This document shows positions 35,519 to 44,185 of a stretch of 64,000 nucleotides of DNA, one piece after another. Source of the DNA: Aphanothece sacrum FPU1. Lineage in GTDB: Bacteria; Cyanobacteriota; Cyanobacteriia; Cyanobacteriales; Microcystaceae. The stretch spans positions 124,001 through 188,000 of the forward strand of contig NZ_BDQK01000001.1 of the NCBI RefSeq assembly GCF_003864295.1, written 5' to 3'. The translations under genes and the position numbers were made by a program. Position 1 is the stretch's first letter, and each line of letters starts with the position of its first letter. Under the pieces are notes generated by a model. The model searched no databases. It had not been told where the DNA came from and was given only the letters and a program-made list of their open reading frames with translations.

Positions 35519-36880
35519 ATGAGTATTACTAACAACTCCATCACTAACGCCCGTCAACTCGCATTACAGATTTTACGAGATATAGATCGACGAAAGACTT
35601 ATACTGATATTGCCCTTGATCGGGGTTTAAAACAAACTTTTTTAAGCCCAAATGATCGGGGTTTATGCACTGAATTAGTTTATGGTATTATCCGTCGTCA
35701 GCGTACTTTAGATACCCTCATTGATCAACTCGGAAAAAAATCTTCTCAACAACAACCTCCAGATTTACGACGTATCCTTCATTTAGGATTATATCAACTG
35801 CGTTATCTTAATCATATTCCCCCTTCAGCCGCCGTTAATACCAGTGTTGAACTCACTAAAGAAAATCAATTAACAAGCCTCGCAGGAGTAGTTAACGGTA
35901 TTTTACGGCAATATATTCGACTAAATAACTCTCAGAATGAGCCTTTAATTTTACCGAATAACCTAGTTGAAAAATTAGGTATTATTTACAGTTTTCCTGA
36001 CTGGATAATTAAAATATGGTTACAACAATTTGGACAAGAAACAACAGAAAAAATTTGTCATTGGTTTAACCAACCTCCTAGTATTGATATTCGTATAAAT
36101 TCCTTACAAAGTACCTTAGAAACTGTTGAAACTAAATTGATAGAAGCTAACCTTAATGTTACTCGTCTTCTCGACTTTCCTAATACTTTAAGATTAACAG
36201 GAAAAACAGGAGCTATACAAACATTACCAGGATTTAAAGAAGGATGGTGGACAGTGCAAGATAGTAGCGCACAACTGGTTAGTTATTTACTTGATCCTCA
36301 ACCTGGAGAAATCATTATTGATGCATGTGCTGCACCAGGGGGAAAAACCACCCATATTGCCGAATTAATTCAGGATAAAGGACTTATTTGGGCTTGCGAT
36401 CGCACAGTTTCTCGTCTTAAGAAAATAACAGAAAATGCCCAAAGATTGCACCTAGAATCGATTAAAATTTTAGAAGGAGATAGCCGTAATTTTGAGCAAT
36501 TTAGGAATAGGGCAGATCGGGTATTATTAGACGTACCTTGTTCCGGGTTAGGAACCTTGCACCGACACCCTGATATTCGCTGGCGACAAACTCCCGAAAC
36601 TGTGTCAGAATTATCTACGTTACAGGGAGAATTATTAGAACAAGCAGCGACTTGGATTAAACCTCAAGGTATTTTAGTATATGGAACTTGTACTCTTAAT
36701 TCCCTAGAAAATGAATCAATTATTGAGAGGTTTCTTAATTCTAATTCTCATTGGAAAATAGAACCCCCATCCCCTAATTCTTGGGTGAGTGAGTTTGCTA
36801 GTCCATCAGGATGGATACAAATATTGCCCCATCAACATCACATGGATGGCTTTTTTATGGTGAAGTTAAAGAAAGATTGA
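35519..36880 (+). CDS. rsmB: 16S rRNA (cytosine-967-C5)-methyltransferase
   Basis: A 453-residue RsmB (Sun/Fmu). The N-terminal ~140 residues form the NusB-like RNA-binding domain (ARQLALQILRDIDRRKTYTD). The C-terminal Rossmann domain has motif I DACAAPGGKTTHIAEL, the first cysteine in DVPCSGLGTLHRHPDIRW, and the second, catalytic cysteine in YGTCTLNSLENE. It methylates C967 of 16S rRNA. Length and domain order are standard. Start is the first ATG after the terminator. Confidence 0.95.
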   Translation: MSITNNSITNARQLALQILRDIDRRKTYTDIALDRGLKQTFLSPNDRGLCTELVYGIIRRQRTLDTLIDQLGKKSSQQQPPDLRRILHLGLYQLRYLNHIPPSAAVNTSVELTKENQLTSLAGVVNGILRQYIRLNNSQNEPLILPNNLVEKLGIIYSFPDWIIKIWLQQFGQETTEKICHWFNQPPSIDIRINSLQSTLETVETKLIEANLNVTRLLDFPNTLRLTGKTGAIQTLPGFKEGWWTVQDSSAQLVSYLLDPQPGEIIIDACAAPGGKTTHIAELIQDKGLIWACDRTVSRLKKITENAQRLHLESIKILEGDSRNFEQFRNRADRVLLDVPCSGLGTLHRHPDIRWRQTPETVSELSTLQGELLEQAATWIKPQGILVYGTCTLNSLENESIIERFLNSNSHWKIEPPSPNSWVSEFASPSGWIQILPHQHHMDGFFMVKLKKD

Positions 36881-36952
36881 CAAAATGCCCATTTGTTAAA
36901 AAAATCCTTCATGATAAAAAATAAGACAGATAATACGTTATAAAGGTAAAAA

Positions 36953-37375
36953 ATGAAAAGTGAACAGAAAAATAAACAACTGTTAAAGATTCTCATCGGT
37001 GCTGCTTGGATTGATGGAATTATTCAAGTTGAGGAAAGGGACTATTTACGTCAGATGGCAACTAATCAGGGACTCTCTGAAGATAAAGAGATTAAAACTC
37101 TTTTATCAGAATTAAAACCAGTTCAACCTACAGAATGTTATCAATGGTTAGAAGATTATTTAGGGGATAATCCCAAAACAGCCGACTATCAAAAATTACT
37201 AGAAAGTCTAAGTGGTTTGATTTATAGTGACGGAGATGTTCAGATGCAAGAAGCTCAACTTTTGACTAAAATACAATTACTTGATCCCGCTCAAGATTCC
37301 GGTAAATCAACTTTTGATAAAATGCTAAAAACTATCCAAAAATTGTATCGTAAGGCCCTTACTCAAAACCTTTAA
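36953..37375 (+). CDS. TerB-family protein
   Basis: A 140-residue all-helical protein of the TerB/DjlA-like superfamily. The repeated acidic pattern that defines it is visible: AAWIDGIIQVEERDYLRQ near residue 17 and LIYSDGDVQMQEAQLL near residue 90, each a DG(x)3-E type metal-site motif. TerB domains are associated with tellurite resistance clusters, but isolated copies like this are common in cyanobacteria and have no fixed role. No other ter gene is nearby. The gene is followed by a 244-base gap without recognisable features. Confidence 0.8.
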   Translation: MKSEQKNKQLLKILIGAAWIDGIIQVEERDYLRQMATNQGLSEDKEIKTLLSELKPVQPTECYQWLEDYLGDNPKTADYQKLLESLSGLIYSDGDVQMQEAQLLTKIQLLDPAQDSGKSTFDKMLKTIQKLYRKALTQNL

Positions 37376-37619
37376 GGAAAGGCAACAGGGAGAATTTTAT
37401 CTGAGATGTAAAAATTGTTGATTGCTTGTTCCTTGGCCTCTCCCGAAGGGAGTTGAAAACTGTCCCATATATCTACACTTACTTCCTTGATATTCTCCCT
37501 GATACGCTAAATAGAGAAAATGGATAGACCTATTGATAAAACTATAATTTATTGATTAGGATAGTTATTTTAGGATTAAGCATAAGGAGTTAAATAAAAA
37601 TTTAAAACTGAAGAAAATC

Positions 37620-38327
37620 ATGAACGTTTTAGAGAATCCATCAAGTAATATAAGATTAGCAGTTTTGATTGATGCTGAAAATGTGAGTGCCAGTATTATT
37701 GAATCTTTGCTCCAAGAAATTGCTAAATATGGAACAGCTAATGTTAAACGTATTTATGGAGACTGGACAAGTAATCAATTAAATAGCTGGAAAACTAAAC
37801 TTAATAAGTTAGCCATTCAACCTATGCAACAATTTCGCTATACAACAGGAAAAAATTCCACTGATAGTGCCTTAATTATTGATGCAATGGATTTACTTTA
37901 TGCAGGTAATTTTGATGGATTTTGTTTAATTTCTAGTGATAGTGATTTTACTCGTTTAGCGTCTAGAATTAGAGAATCAGGATTAATAGTTTATGGATTT
38001 GGAGAAAAACAAAAAACTCCTGAAGCCTTTGTTGTCGCTTGCAATAAATTTATTTATACTGATATATTAGATGATAAAAGAACTTCTGGCAATCAAGATC
38101 TGAAAAATAATCAACAGTTATTAGATCTTTTAAAAAGTGCTTATGACTCGGTTGCTGATGAAGAAGGTTGGGCCCATCTTGGCCCGTTTGGGTCACAATT
38201 AACCAAATTATCCCCTTCCTTCGATGCCAGAAATTATGGCTATAAAAAATTGAGCGAATTGGTGCAGTTTATTGATATATTTGAGATCAAGAAAAGTCGT
38301 TCTCATTTAACCATCAAATTAAAATAA
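37620..38327 (+). CDS. NYN-domain ribonuclease-like protein with LOTUS/OST-HTH tail
   Basis: A 235-residue protein. The N-terminal ~150 residues form an NYN (PIN-like) domain: AVLIDAENVSASI carries the first acidic pair, NSTDSALIIDAMDLLY the second, and CLISSDSDFTRLASRIRESG the third, the set expected for a metal-dependent RNase. The C-terminal ~75 residues match an OST-HTH/LOTUS module (EEGWAHLGPFGSQLTKLSP, then YGYKKLSELVQFID), a putative RNA-binding wing. This pairing is widespread in bacteria. It is followed after 16 bases by a GNAT gene, a likely two-gene operon. The RNA target is unknown. Confidence 0.88.
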   Translation: MNVLENPSSNIRLAVLIDAENVSASIIESLLQEIAKYGTANVKRIYGDWTSNQLNSWKTKLNKLAIQPMQQFRYTTGKNSTDSALIIDAMDLLYAGNFDGFCLISSDSDFTRLASRIRESGLIVYGFGEKQKTPEAFVVACNKFIYTDILDDKRTSGNQDLKNNQQLLDLLKSAYDSVADEEGWAHLGPFGSQLTKLSPSFDARNYGYKKLSELVQFIDIFEIKKSRSHLTIKLK

Positions 38328-38343
38328 ATTAGGAGTTTAATTA

Positions 38344-38835
38344 ATGACAAAAATCAGAATTGCAAGCAAAGAAGATTTACCTTATATTGTTGAGATTTAT
38401 AATGCTAGTATTTCCAGTCGTATAGCCACCGGAGATCTTGACCCTATTTCAGTAGAAAGTCGTTTAAAATGGTTTGCTGAACATTCATCTGATCGTTACC
38501 CTATTTGGGTGATGGAAATGAACAATCAAATAACGGGTTGGCTGAGTTTTCAACACTTTTATGGTCGTCCAGCTTATGAAAAAACCGTAGAAATTAGTCT
38601 TTATGTTTCTCCTTATCATCAACGTCAAGGTATTGGGAAAACTCTACTACAAAATGGGATTAACCAAAGTAAAAATCTCGGTATCAAGACTTTATTAGGC
38701 TTTATTTTTGCTCACAATATACCTAGTTTAGATCTGTTTAAAAAGCATCAATTTGAAAAATGGGGTTATTTGCAAAAAGTTGCTTACTTAGATGGAATAG
38801 AACGAGATTTAGTGATTGTTGGCCGTACTTTATAA
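38344..38835 (+). CDS. GNAT acetyltransferase, phosphinothricin-acetyltransferase-like
   Basis: A 163-residue GNAT protein. The opening IRIASKEDLPYIVEIYNASI and the acetyl-CoA pyrophosphate loop HQRQGIGKTLL are typical of the PAT/YncA branch, which acetylates phosphinothricin, methionine sulfoximine or related amines. The aromatic ISLYVSPYHQRQG region is complete. It follows the NYN-LOTUS gene by 16 bases with its own ribosome site TTAGGAG. The substrate is not predictable, and no herbicide-resistance function should be assumed. Confidence 0.85.
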   Translation: MTKIRIASKEDLPYIVEIYNASISSRIATGDLDPISVESRLKWFAEHSSDRYPIWVMEMNNQITGWLSFQHFYGRPAYEKTVEISLYVSPYHQRQGIGKTLLQNGINQSKNLGIKTLLGFIFAHNIPSLDLFKKHQFEKWGYLQKVAYLDGIERDLVIVGRTL

Positions 38836-39010
38836 TTAATTAATGATAATCATGAATATATTTAGGAAATCTTAGATAAAATTGGATCATTATTGTTTAT
38901 TAATTAGAGAAAGACCTATGACAAAAAAAAAGGTTTCAAGTCTCCTCTTTCAAGGGGATAGACATAAAAATATTCCTTGCTTCAAGCTACCGACTTGTTT
39001 GCGGTAGTAA

Positions 39011-39040
39011 CTGATAACTGATAACTGATAACTGATAACT
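39011..39040 (+). repeat. TGATAAC heptamer tandem repeat upstream of corA
   Basis: Four tandem copies of CTGATAA end about ten bases before the corA start codon. A second tract of the same heptamer lies just before rnc. These match the short tandemly repeated repetitive sequences known from cyanobacteria. Confidence 0.85.
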
Positions 39041-39051
39041 GGTAACGCCAA

Positions 39052-40215
39052 ATGACTCAATCCCCTGTTCGTGACTCTGAACTACTAGATCAAAGAGATT
39101 TAGAGGAAGAAGAAGAAGAAGAAGAAGAAGAAGATTACTTTGATTATTTTTATGATGAACCAGGTAGTGAACCAGGAACTCTTAGTATTGAACCCGATGC
39201 TAAACCATCCCGTATTGTTTTAATTGATTATGATGCAGATCATGCCGTTCGTAAAGTAGATGTTACCCCCAATGCTTTAATTCCCTATTTAGGGACTAAT
39301 ACTATTTCTTGGATGGATGTTCAAGGATTAGGCAGTGAAAAAATTCTTAAACAAGTGGGAGATATTTTTAAATTACATCCTTTATTATTAGAAGATGTGG
39401 TCAATGTTCCTCAACGTCCTAAAGTGGAAGACTATAATGAACAACTAATGATTATTGTGCAAATGGTAAGATCAGCATCGGATGATGAAGGATTTGAAAG
39501 CGAACAAGTTGGTTTTGTTTTAGGGGCTAAATATCTGTTAACTTTTCAAGAAGAAGAAATTGAAGATTGTTTTGATATTGTTCGGGATAGAATTCGTGGA
39601 AATCAAGGTAAAGTCCGTCAATCAGGACCAGATTATTTAGCTTATTTGCTCTTAGATTCTATTATTGATGGCTATTTTCCCGTATTAGAAAATTATGGTG
39701 ATCGCATTGAAATGTTAGAAGATCAAATTGTTCTTCATCCTGACAATAGTAACCTGGAAGAAATCTATTCTATTCGACGAGAATTATTATCTTTGCGTCG
39801 CTCAATTTGGCCTTTACGGAATGTGACTGATATTTTAGTTCGAGGGAGAAGTCCTCTGATTAGTCCTGATAATCAAATTTATTTTCGAGATTGTTATGAT
39901 CACGTCATTCAATTGTTAGATATTGTTGAAACTTATCGAGAATTATCATCAAGTTTAATGGATGTTTATCTCTCGTCTATGAGCAATAAAATGAATGAAG
40001 TCATGCAATTATTAACCGTTATTTCTACTATATTTATTCCCCTAACTTTTATTGCTGGACTTTATGGCATGAACTTTAAATATATGCCCGAACTTGAAGG
40101 ACGTTGGAGTTATTTTATTGCTTTGGGAGGGATGGCGGCGATCGCAGGAGGATTAATCTTTTTCTTTTGGCGACGGGGTTGGTTTAAACCATTTTATGCA
40201 GTTAAAAAAGATTAA
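39052..40215 (+). CDS. corA: CorA-type magnesium/cobalt transporter
   Basis: A 387-residue CorA. It begins with an unusual acidic tract of about ten glutamates followed by DYFDYFYDE, then the alpha/beta cytoplasmic domain (KVEDYNEQLMIIVQMV) and the long stalk helix, and ends in two membrane helices with the selectivity motif YGMNFKYMPEL between them. A basic tail RRGWFKPFYAVKK follows. It forms a homopentameric Mg2+ channel in the plasma membrane. Heptamer repeats precede it and rnpB follows within ten to twenty bases on the same strand. Confidence 0.93.
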   Translation: MTQSPVRDSELLDQRDLEEEEEEEEEEDYFDYFYDEPGSEPGTLSIEPDAKPSRIVLIDYDADHAVRKVDVTPNALIPYLGTNTISWMDVQGLGSEKILKQVGDIFKLHPLLLEDVVNVPQRPKVEDYNEQLMIIVQMVRSASDDEGFESEQVGFVLGAKYLLTFQEEEIEDCFDIVRDRIRGNQGKVRQSGPDYLAYLLLDSIIDGYFPVLENYGDRIEMLEDQIVLHPDNSNLEEIYSIRRELLSLRRSIWPLRNVTDILVRGRSPLISPDNQIYFRDCYDHVIQLLDIVETYRELSSSLMDVYLSSMSNKMNEVMQLLTVISTIFIPLTFIAGLYGMNFKYMPELEGRWSYFIALGGMAAIAGGLIFFFWRRGWFKPFYAVKKD

Positions 40216-40225
40216 ACTAGAAAAA

Positions 40226-40590
40226 GGAGAGAGTTGGCGAGGGAGTTGCGGAGTAGTCGATAAGACAACTCTGAGGAAAGTCCGGGCTCCCCAAAGACCA
40301 AACTTGCTGGATAATTCCCAGTGCGCGTGAGCGTGAGGAAAGTGCCACAGAAAAATACCGCCTTTTTAGTTAATAAAAGGGTAAGGGTGCAAAGGTGCTG
40401 GTAAGAGCGCACCAGCAGTATCGTGAGGTACTGGCTCGGTAAACCCCGGTTGGGAGCAAGGTCGGAGGAATAATGGTTGGTCTTTTACCTATCCCGTTTT
40501 AGGTGTACCGCTTGAGGCGTTTGGTAACAAACGTCCCAGATAGATAACTCCCCTTTAGAACAGAACCCGGCTTATGTCTGACTCTCTCCT
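40226..40590 (+). ncRNA. rnpB: RNase P RNA
   Basis: The catalytic RNA of RNase P, which trims tRNA 5' ends. The conserved core GAGGAAAGTCCGGGCTCC lies near the 5' side. Further bacterial type-A landmarks are AGTGCCACAGAAA, GGTAAACCCCGG and AACAGAACCCGGCTTATG near the 3' end. The outer stem is formed by AGGAGAGAGTT at the start and the ACTCTCTCCT end, which defines the ends to within a few bases. The RNA lies directly after corA and before rnc. Any reading frame within it is coincidental. Confidence 0.95.
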
Positions 40591-40611
40591 CTTTCTTTTG
40601 TAATTAAACAC

Positions 40612-40642
40612 CTGATAACTGATAACTTATAACTGATAACTG
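40612..40642 (+). repeat. TGATAAC heptamer repeat upstream of rnc
   Basis: CTGATAACTGATAACTTATA and continuing units make about four heptamers, one with a substitution, ending two bases before the rnc start codon. They therefore occupy the position of the ribosome-binding site, leaving no Shine-Dalgarno sequence. This is the same family as the tract before corA. Confidence 0.8.
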
Positions 40643-40644
40643 AA

Positions 40645-41382
40645 ATGACCCTTAGCGACCCTCGACGGACTCGAACACTTCATCGCTTCATGCAAAAATT
40701 AGGCTTACCTGATATTAGCTTAGTTAATTGGGTATTGCTTGATTTAGCCTTAACTCATCCCACCATTTCACGGGACAAAAATTATCAACAATTGGAATTT
40801 TTAGGAGATTCAGTTGTACGATTAGCGGCAGCAGAAGTATTATTACAAACCTATCCTGATGCGTCCGTAGGCGAATTTGCCGCCTTACGGTCTATGATGG
40901 TTAGTGATCTTACTCTAGCTGAATTTGCCGAAAGTTTTGGCTTAGAACGTTATTTGTTGATGTCGGAGAGTGCTGCTAAAGATGAAGCAGGAAGGGTTTC
41001 TCGGTTAGCAGATGCTTTTGAAGCGGTATTAGGGGCATTGTATTTGAGTCGTCAAACCTTGGAATTAGTTCATCCTTGGTTAGATCCTCTGTTAATGGCT
41101 AAAGCTGACGAAATTCGCCAAGATCCCGCCCGTCAAAACTATAAAGATGCTCTACAAGAATGGACTCAAGCTCAGTATAAAATTCTACCAGATTATCGTG
41201 TACAAGAACAAGCTCAAGTCTCTAACCGACAACAGCGTTTTTTAGCAGAAGTGTGGTTACAAGAGCGTAAATTGGGCTCAGGAGAAGGAAAATCAAAAAA
41301 AACGGCGGAACAAGCAGCAGCTAAAGACGCTTTTTTAAGACTCAATAGTAGTACGAATTATGCAACACCAGCCGTGAATTGA
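40645..41382 (+). CDS. rnc: Ribonuclease III
   Basis: A 245-residue RNase III that cleaves double-stranded RNA in rRNA maturation and antisense regulation. The catalytic signature YQQLEFLGDSVVRLA is near residue 50, with the second acidic site in DAFEAVLGALYLS, and a C-terminal dsRNA-binding domain (NYKDALQEWTQAQ through KSKKTAEQAAAKDAFLRL). Length is normal. It follows rnpB, so two RNA-processing functions are adjacent. The start codon is preceded by heptamer repeats instead of a clear ribosome site. Confidence 0.95.
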   Translation: MTLSDPRRTRTLHRFMQKLGLPDISLVNWVLLDLALTHPTISRDKNYQQLEFLGDSVVRLAAAEVLLQTYPDASVGEFAALRSMMVSDLTLAEFAESFGLERYLLMSESAAKDEAGRVSRLADAFEAVLGALYLSRQTLELVHPWLDPLLMAKADEIRQDPARQNYKDALQEWTQAQYKILPDYRVQEQAQVSNRQQRFLAEVWLQERKLGSGEGKSKKTAEQAAAKDAFLRLNSSTNYATPAVN

Positions 41383-41517
41383 GTCTACAAGTAAGGTTTG
41401 TAAAATTATGTTAAAGTTTTGGTAAAATTACCGTAAAATCTATCTAATCTACTTCTTAAATAGAGTCAACTCAGTAATTAATTAGAGACGTTTATCGGGG
41501 AAAATCCGCGAACTTAT

Positions 41518-41799
41518 ATGCAGTTAGGTCAAATTTTACTGAAAAAGAAGTGGATTTCTCCTGGACAGCTTGAGGAAGTACTTAACATTCAATCCTCTAA
41601 ATCTTGCAAATTAGGAGAAGTATTGTAAAGTTTAAATATAAACATAGTCATTTATAGTCATTCATGTTAATATATAGACATGAAGCTCTCAGACTAGGCA
41701 AAACTATTACTCCAAAAAAGGGTTATTATGGATGATCAGTTAGACTTTGCTCTACAAGAACAACACTGGCGTAGAAAAGGCTTTTGGGTGATTGATTAG
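41518..41799 (+). pseudogene. Small MshEN-like gene interrupted by an 85-bp insertion
   Basis: The first part reads MQLGQILLKKKWISPGQLEE and continues to KLGEVL before a stop. This pattern (LGQIL...ISPGQLEEVL...LGEVL) is that of the N-terminal domain of type II secretion/pilus ATPases (MshEN), also found as stand-alone small cyanobacterial proteins. After 85 foreign bases the frame resumes as LQKRVIMDDQLDFALQEQHW and ends KGFWVID. Deleting the insert gives a continuous ~65-residue protein, so the insertion is recent relative to gene decay. Its stop overlaps the start of the next gene. Confidence 0.7.
41626..41710 (+). mobile_element. 85-bp fragment resembling the left end of an IS607-type element
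   Basis: The inserted bases contain two TAGTCATT direct repeats and end in ATGAAGCTCTCAGACTAG. If the TAG were a tyrosine codon, this would read MKLSDYAK, the usual start of IS607-family serine recombinases. The fragment has no target duplication, consistent with this family. It is probably the residue of an element that was deleted from its left end onward. The identification rests on eight codons plus context. Confidence 0.45.
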
Positions 41800-42256
41800 G
41801 CTAAATTGGCATAAAAGAGATATAATTCGTCGATGGTTCCACTTTTTTTGTGTTGCCGTCCTAATTTTTTTGGTTACTGCTTGCAGTACCCCCACTCCTC
41901 CCACTGAATTAGCACCTCCTGGAGAAATTGTTAAAAAAGCGATTGTTTTGCAATTAAATCAAAGATTAAACCCTCTGAGTCAACAGTTAAAAACTGTCAA
42001 TCCTGGGTTGGAAATTAGTCAAATTAATGTTAAGTTATTGGAGTCTATTTTTATAGCTGAATTACCGACGTATCATCTAAAAGGTACTTATAATTTAGCT
42101 TTAACTTTACCCCGTCAACAAATTAATCAAAAAAAGAATTTATTTGAAATTTATTTGCAACGACAAGCAGAAGGCAAAACCTGGCGACTCCTCAGTCAAG
42201 AAAGTCAGTTATCTGAGGCAGATTTTCAGTGGAAAAGTTATTTAATTAATAATTAA
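41792..42256 (+). CDS. Lipoprotein of unknown function
   Basis: A 154-residue protein with a basic N-terminus, a hydrophobic helix and a lipobox LVTACS, so the mature protein starts at the cysteine and is lipid-anchored. The rest is a soluble domain with alternating strands (SQINVKLLESIFIAELPTY). No named family is recognised. The start is a TTG that overlaps the stop of the preceding MshEN-like gene (TTGATTAG), suggesting translational coupling in the ancestral operon. Disruption of the upstream gene may reduce its expression. Confidence 0.7.
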   Translation: MIRLNWHKRDIIRRWFHFFCVAVLIFLVTACSTPTPPTELAPPGEIVKKAIVLQLNQRLNPLSQQLKTVNPGLEISQINVKLLESIFIAELPTYHLKGTYNLALTLPRQQINQKKNLFEIYLQRQAEGKTWRLLSQESQLSEADFQWKSYLINN

Positions 42257-42294
42257 TATTAATGTTGGGTAATGAGAAGCATTCATCACAGGGA

Positions 42295-42984
42295 TCATAC
42301 TGGTTTACGCCCTCCGTATACAGAAAGATTGTAGTATTTCCAAATAACATCAATTTCTGCAAAACCTATATCTCGCAGCCAAGCTAATTGACTCATCAGA
42401 CTAGCTGGATGATCTTCATTATAGTGCTGAGGTATCCACTTTTGTTCAATTTCCTCTACCGAAACTTGTAAACGCATATACTCCTGCCATCTCTCCATGT
42501 AACGCTCTTGAAGATAAGAACTCGAACCTAAAACTAGATCTGCATTATAAAAAACTCCACCTGTAGTTAAACAATTATAAATCTTTTGGTAAAATTTGAT
42601 TTTGTCATCATCACTTACTAAATGATGCAGAGCTAGTGAGGAGACGACTACATCATAGGTCGTATCGAACTCATAATCTTCAAAATTTGCCAGTTGATAG
42701 CGCAAATCATCTCCAGATTTACCAAGTTTTATCTGTGCCATCTGCAACATCTTCTCAGCAATATCAACACAGGTAATTTGAGCTTGAGGATAAACATCTT
42801 TAACCCGTCGTGCAATTGTTCCTGTTCCACAGCCAAGATCAAGTACACGAATAGACTGAAACTGATTGAATGGCAGCGCAGTAACCAGAGCATCAATCAT
42901 TTGCTCGTAGTTAGGAATGCGGCGACGAATCATTGCATCAAACTCTTTGGCTTCTTCTTCAAAATGTTGTTTAACTTTTTCCAT
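42295..42984 (-). CDS. Class I SAM-dependent methyltransferase
   Basis: A 229-residue methyltransferase with motif I VLDLGCGTGTIARRV, post-I acid ITCVDIAEKML, motif II YDVVVSSLALHHLV and motif III LTTGGVFYNADLV. The overall pattern matches small-molecule or tRNA cmo5U (CmoA-like) type enzymes, but no specific substrate residues can be named. It converges with the lipoprotein gene across 38 bases. Together with the following minus-strand methyltransferase it forms a pair of unrelated sequence, 149 bases apart. Confidence 0.82.
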   Translation of the reverse strand: MEKVKQHFEEEAKEFDAMIRRRIPNYEQMIDALVTALPFNQFQSIRVLDLGCGTGTIARRVKDVYPQAQITCVDIAEKMLQMAQIKLGKSGDDLRYQLANFEDYEFDTTYDVVVSSLALHHLVSDDDKIKFYQKIYNCLTTGGVFYNADLVLGSSSYLQERYMERWQEYMRLQVSVEEIEQKWIPQHYNEDHPASLMSQLAWLRDIGFAEIDVIWKYYNLSVYGGRKPV

Positions 42985-43133
42985 TATTCCTTTTTATTCT
43001 TAATTACAGACTCAAATTAAATTTTGCAGCAATGAGGTGCAATATCTTAACAAATTTAAGGAAATTTTAATCTTGTAAGGTAGCCATTACCTACAATATT
43101 CGGCTCTACTGTACTTGTGGTGATAAGTAACGC

Positions 43134-43922
43134 TTATCTAATCATACATAAGTAGTAAATCCACATATCAGACTGAGAAAGTAACTCAATTTCATCAGTA
43201 ATGTCTAAACCATTTTTCCAAGAATAAATTTTAATTTCAGAAAAATACTCTTGTAGTTGTTTAATTTGTTCAAGAGGTCTAATATAATAAGTTTGTAAGC
43301 GAAAATTATGGGATTCATCCCTAATAATTAGATAAGGAGAATTTGTTAATTTCTCAGAAGTTAGAGAAGGATTAAACCAACGAAATAGAGCAAACATCAC
43401 TAAATTAACATAAGTGGTAATGGGGTTAAAACTAAGATTTTTTTGCCAATTAAACTCTTTTTCAATTCCTTGAAGATTATGAGTTGAGAAAAAGAAATAA
43501 CCTCCAGATTTGCCAACCCTGTTAATTTCCTGAAATACTTTTAAGCGATCGCCGTGAGAAATATAGTCAATGCCATTAAAACTAAACAGAATAAAATCGA
43601 AAAAATTATCATTAAATTGACTTAACTTTCTAGCATCACCCACTTCAAGAGAAATTGACTCAGAAAAAGCAGAAAATCGTTTTTTACAAGCGGTGATCAT
43701 TTGAGGACAATAATCGATACCAATATATTGTCCAACAATAGGGAAAAAGTGTTTTGTAGTTCGTCCCCCTCCCACCCCAATATCAAGCATCGTCATAGTT
43801 GATAATTGATGTTGTAGAAGATTAATAATTGTTTGTTCTGCGGGTTGTAGCTGACTTAATTGTGCATAATAACCTACAATATTGGGTGCTGAATAGATTT
43901 TTTGATTAGGGTTATCAATCAT
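43134..43922 (-). CDS. Class I SAM-dependent methyltransferase
   Basis: A ~262-residue methyltransferase read from MIDNPNQKIYSAPNIVGYYA; a TTG nine codons upstream is also possible. Motif I is TMLDIGVGGGRTTKHFF, followed by YIGIDYCPQMI and DFILFSFNGIDYISHGDR, then GGYFFFSTHNL. It resembles generic Methyltransf_11/25 enzymes. Upstream lies a GGGCGGGTTT inverted repeat and then the divergently oriented GH57 gene. The substrate is unknown. Confidence 0.8.
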   Translation of the reverse strand: MIDNPNQKIYSAPNIVGYYAQLSQLQPAEQTIINLLQHQLSTMTMLDIGVGGGRTTKHFFPIVGQYIGIDYCPQMITACKKRFSAFSESISLEVGDARKLSQFNDNFFDFILFSFNGIDYISHGDRLKVFQEINRVGKSGGYFFFSTHNLQGIEKEFNWQKNLSFNPITTYVNLVMFALFRWFNPSLTSEKLTNSPYLIIRDESHNFRLQTYYIRPLEQIKQLQEYFSEIKIYSWKNGLDITDEIELLSQSDMWIYYLCMIR

Positions 43923-43963
43923 AAATAATACGGTAAAAGTATGAGACAAATCATAATTAGTAG

Positions 43964-44020
43964 GGGCGGGTTTTTAACTAAAATTCTAGGTTTGAACTAA
44001 TATATTAGATAAACCCGCCC
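43964..44020. repeat. GGGCGGGTTT / AAACCCGCCC inverted repeat
   Basis: Ten-base perfect arms separated by 37 bases, preceded by TAGGG as in the other copies. It lies in the promoter region between the divergent methyltransferase and GH57 genes, so here it cannot be a shared terminator. Same family as the copies near 4.9 kb and 55.3 kb. Confidence 0.8.
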
Positions 44021-44185
44021 GAAGAAATTATATTCTGAAGCAATAAGTCAATAAACCGTGACAAATTTAGGAAAAATTTAAGCTTTGATCTAGCCAATAA
44101 TAGGGTAATATTTTAAACTAAGTAAACACGCTACAAAGTGATGAGGAGTTTCACAGTTTGTATCGAAAACTCGAAGGAAATAAAT

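Noticed and set aside
40212-40412. Minus-strand frame inside the corA-rnc gap
   Set aside because: It lies on the opposite strand of rnpB, whose conserved RNA core explains the sequence.
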